The translations under genes were made by a program, and so were the position numbers. This document shows positions 13,167 to 14,389 of a DNA stretch of 14,389 nucleotides, piece by piece. The notes beneath the pieces are model-generated. The model did not search any database. It saw nothing but the letters and a program-made list of their open reading frames with translations, and was not told the origin of the DNA. How positions within the stretch are numbered: the first letter of the stretch is position 1; each line of letters begins with the position of its first letter. Source of the stretch: Desertivirga sp966211215. GTDB lineage: Bacteria > Bacteroidota > Bacteroidia > Sphingobacteriales > Sphingobacteriaceae. The stretch lies in assembly GCA_966211215.1 (NCBI GenBank), contig CBIHNR010000144.1, positions 1-14,389 of the forward strand, read 5' to 3'.

Positions 13167-14389
13167 ATTTTCCCTGCTTCACTTCGATCTCGTATTGCGG
13201 GAGCAGTTTAACCGAATTCACCCCCGCAGCAGTTTTTCCTTTTAGTGGCTCTCTTACCCCGCGTTCGAAGAAAATCTGCCTTTCGTCGGTTAAAGGAACT
13301 ATTTGAAAAAGGATTTTCTTTCCGGCAATTGCTTGTCCGAACCTTCTTAACCCGATCATCATTTCGGGCCCGGAATAAAAATCGTCGGCTATTAACTTGC
13401 CATCCAGGTAAGCCGATCCCGTATCCCCGAAGTAGTTAATAAGTAGGAAAGCGTCGCTAAGATTTTTAAGAGCATCTTTGGGAATACTCATTTCGTAGTA
13501 TTTAGAATCCTGAACGGGCAGCAAATTGCTTTGATATTGAGGGCCAGGACTAGCGGATGTATTCCTGTTATTTCTATCATCCAAAGGGAGTTGTGTTCCT
13601 TTGTTTTGATATTTGGTTATGTCGCTCACTTCCTTAAAGTCTAAGGCCAGTTTCTTTTCTGGCAAGGTGATGTTATAACTGGTAAAAACTCCCTCATTGG
13701 CTTTTTGAACGGAAGGCTTTCCGCTGAAACTTAAATCATCCAGCGATGGGTAAACTGCAAAGTTCATTACATTGTTACCTGTGCTTTGTATTCTTAACTT
13801 TCCTTCCGGGAAGATTAAATCCTGTTTCGAAATAAATAAACGTTCTGCACCGAAGGCTTTGACTTTCCAGGCATCAGCTATTTGCTGATGATTCAATACC
13901 AGGATTTTTATTTTTTTCTCGTTATCCAGCTCTAGTTCGATGCCACAATCTGCACCTGGATTTAGGTTATCAATACGATAATTTTGTCCGGAATTTCTCA
14001 TTACAGCCTTCCATACCTGCACGTTCGAAATACCGGCTTTTCCAAACACAAATTCTGGCTCCACACCCTCGGGAGCAAAGAAAATGTATGTTGGAATGGC
14101 ACCTTCCAAACGACAAAACAGCTGTGCTGTGCCATACTTCAGACTCAGCCCGTCCAAATCCATATTGAATGGAAATATGGCCTGCACGTTGCGTTGGATG
14201 GTAAGAGGCTTTTGCGGAAAACGCAGGCTTTCTCCTCCAAGGAGTTTCAAATCAAATACCACATTCTTTATTGCTTCCATTTGAAGCTGTCGCTGAACAT
14301 TGCTGACAAATACGAAACCTCTGTTATTTGCTGAGCGAACGGACATACGAAGCGTATTGCTGTCTGCCGCTCCGGAGGGCTTCCGGTCT
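13165..14389 (-). CDS. GH35-like beta-galactosidase, C-terminal part (5' partial)
   Basis: The minus-strand frame is open to the window edge, so the roughly 407 residues seen are the C-terminal part of a longer protein. The Met at 14346 is internal, since the residues before it (S-N-T-L-R) read straight into R-S-A-N-N-R-G-F-V-F-V-S-N. That block, followed by F-P-F-N-M-D-L-D-G, L-K-Y-G-T-A-Q and the ending stretch G-D-T-G-S-A-Y-L-D-G-K-L-I-A-D-D-F-Y-S-G, resembles the C-terminal beta-sandwich region of Bacteroidota family 35 beta-galactosidases. Those are usually secreted enzymes that remove terminal galactose from plant polysaccharides. The catalytic TIM barrel, with its two Glu, and any signal peptide lie outside the window, so activity is inferred by similarity only. 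It is convergent with the sigma gene, the stop codons being 14 bases apart. Confidence 0.65.
   Translation of the reverse strand, partial: DRKPSGAADSNTLRMSVRSANNRGFVFVSNVQRQLQMEAIKNVVFDLKLLGGESLRFPQKPLTIQRNVQAIFPFNMDLDGLSLKYGTAQLFCRLEGAIPTYIFFAPEGVEPEFVFGKAGISNVQVWKAVMRNSGQNYRIDNLNPGADCGIELELDNEKKIKILVLNHQQIADAWKVKAFGAERLFISKQDLIFPEGKLRIQSTGNNVMNFAVYPSLDDLSFSGKPSVQKANEGVFTSYNITLPEKKLALDFKEVSDITKYQNKGTQLPLDDRNNRNTSASPGPQYQSNLLPVQDSKYYEMSIPKDALKNLSDAFLLINYFGDTGSAYLDGKLIADDFYSGPEMMIGLRRFGQAIAGKKILFQIVPLTDERQIFFERGVREPLKGKTAAGVNSVKLLPQYEIEVKQGK

Noticed and set aside
1..14389. CRISPR array, insertion sequence, toxin-antitoxin or phage genes
   Set aside because: No regularly spaced direct repeats, transposase, integrase or phage-like proteins could be recognised in any frame.

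Overview
The window looks like chromosomal DNA from a member of the Bacteroidota, most likely a Sphingobacteriaceae-type organism (Pedobacter or Mucilaginibacter relatives). This is inferred from family content and from Bacteroidota-style promoter -7 boxes (TAnnTTTG) and lipoprotein signals. The supporting families are a fused alpha-beta branched-chain 2-oxoacid dehydrogenase E1, a DUF1573 protein, a LolE-type permease, a DUF1343/NamZ lipoprotein, an outer-membrane barrel protein with an inner-membrane anchor, and a tmRNA whose tag reads GENTYALAA. No species can be named from the sequence alone.

Layout. Positions 1-1369 hold the 3' part of a membrane-anchored beta-barrel protein. A small lipoprotein gene (1568-2035) follows, convergent with a lolC/lolE-type permease (2038-3258, minus). 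Divergent from the permease are a DUF1343 exo-N-acetylmuramidase lipoprotein (3338-4609) and fmt (4654-5568). A strong bidirectional terminator (5595-5636) separates fmt from the fused dehydrogenase E1 (5653-8070, minus). Divergent from E1 is a DUF1573 gene (8201-8593) with the clearest promoter in the window. Then come a terminator that runs into the next promoter box, a class I/II aminotransferase (8660-9892), and tmRNA (9953-10319) with its own terminator.

The right third is an accessory-looking module. Two tandem YCII/DGPF proteins (10664-11068 and 11080-11430), an SRPBCC protein (11433-11870) and an ECF42-type sigma factor with a C-terminal TPR-like extension (11873-13150) form a tight four-gene operon with gaps of 11, 2 and 2 bases. 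Upstream sits TGTCCA-N17-CGTC, close to what I recall as the ECF42 promoter, so self-activation of the operon is plausible. A convergent GH35-like beta-galactosidase fragment (13165-14389, minus) closes the window.

The main non-obvious observations are these. There is a perfect 15-base inverted repeat inside the start of the SRPBCC gene. There is an 83-codon, protein-like, two-helix membrane reading frame on the minus strand at 10386-10637 with no usual start codon, and the candidate sigma promoter lies within it. Several terminators overlap genes or promoters. Most other genes are ordinary housekeeping genes. I found no CRISPR array, insertion sequence, phage gene or obvious new defence system.
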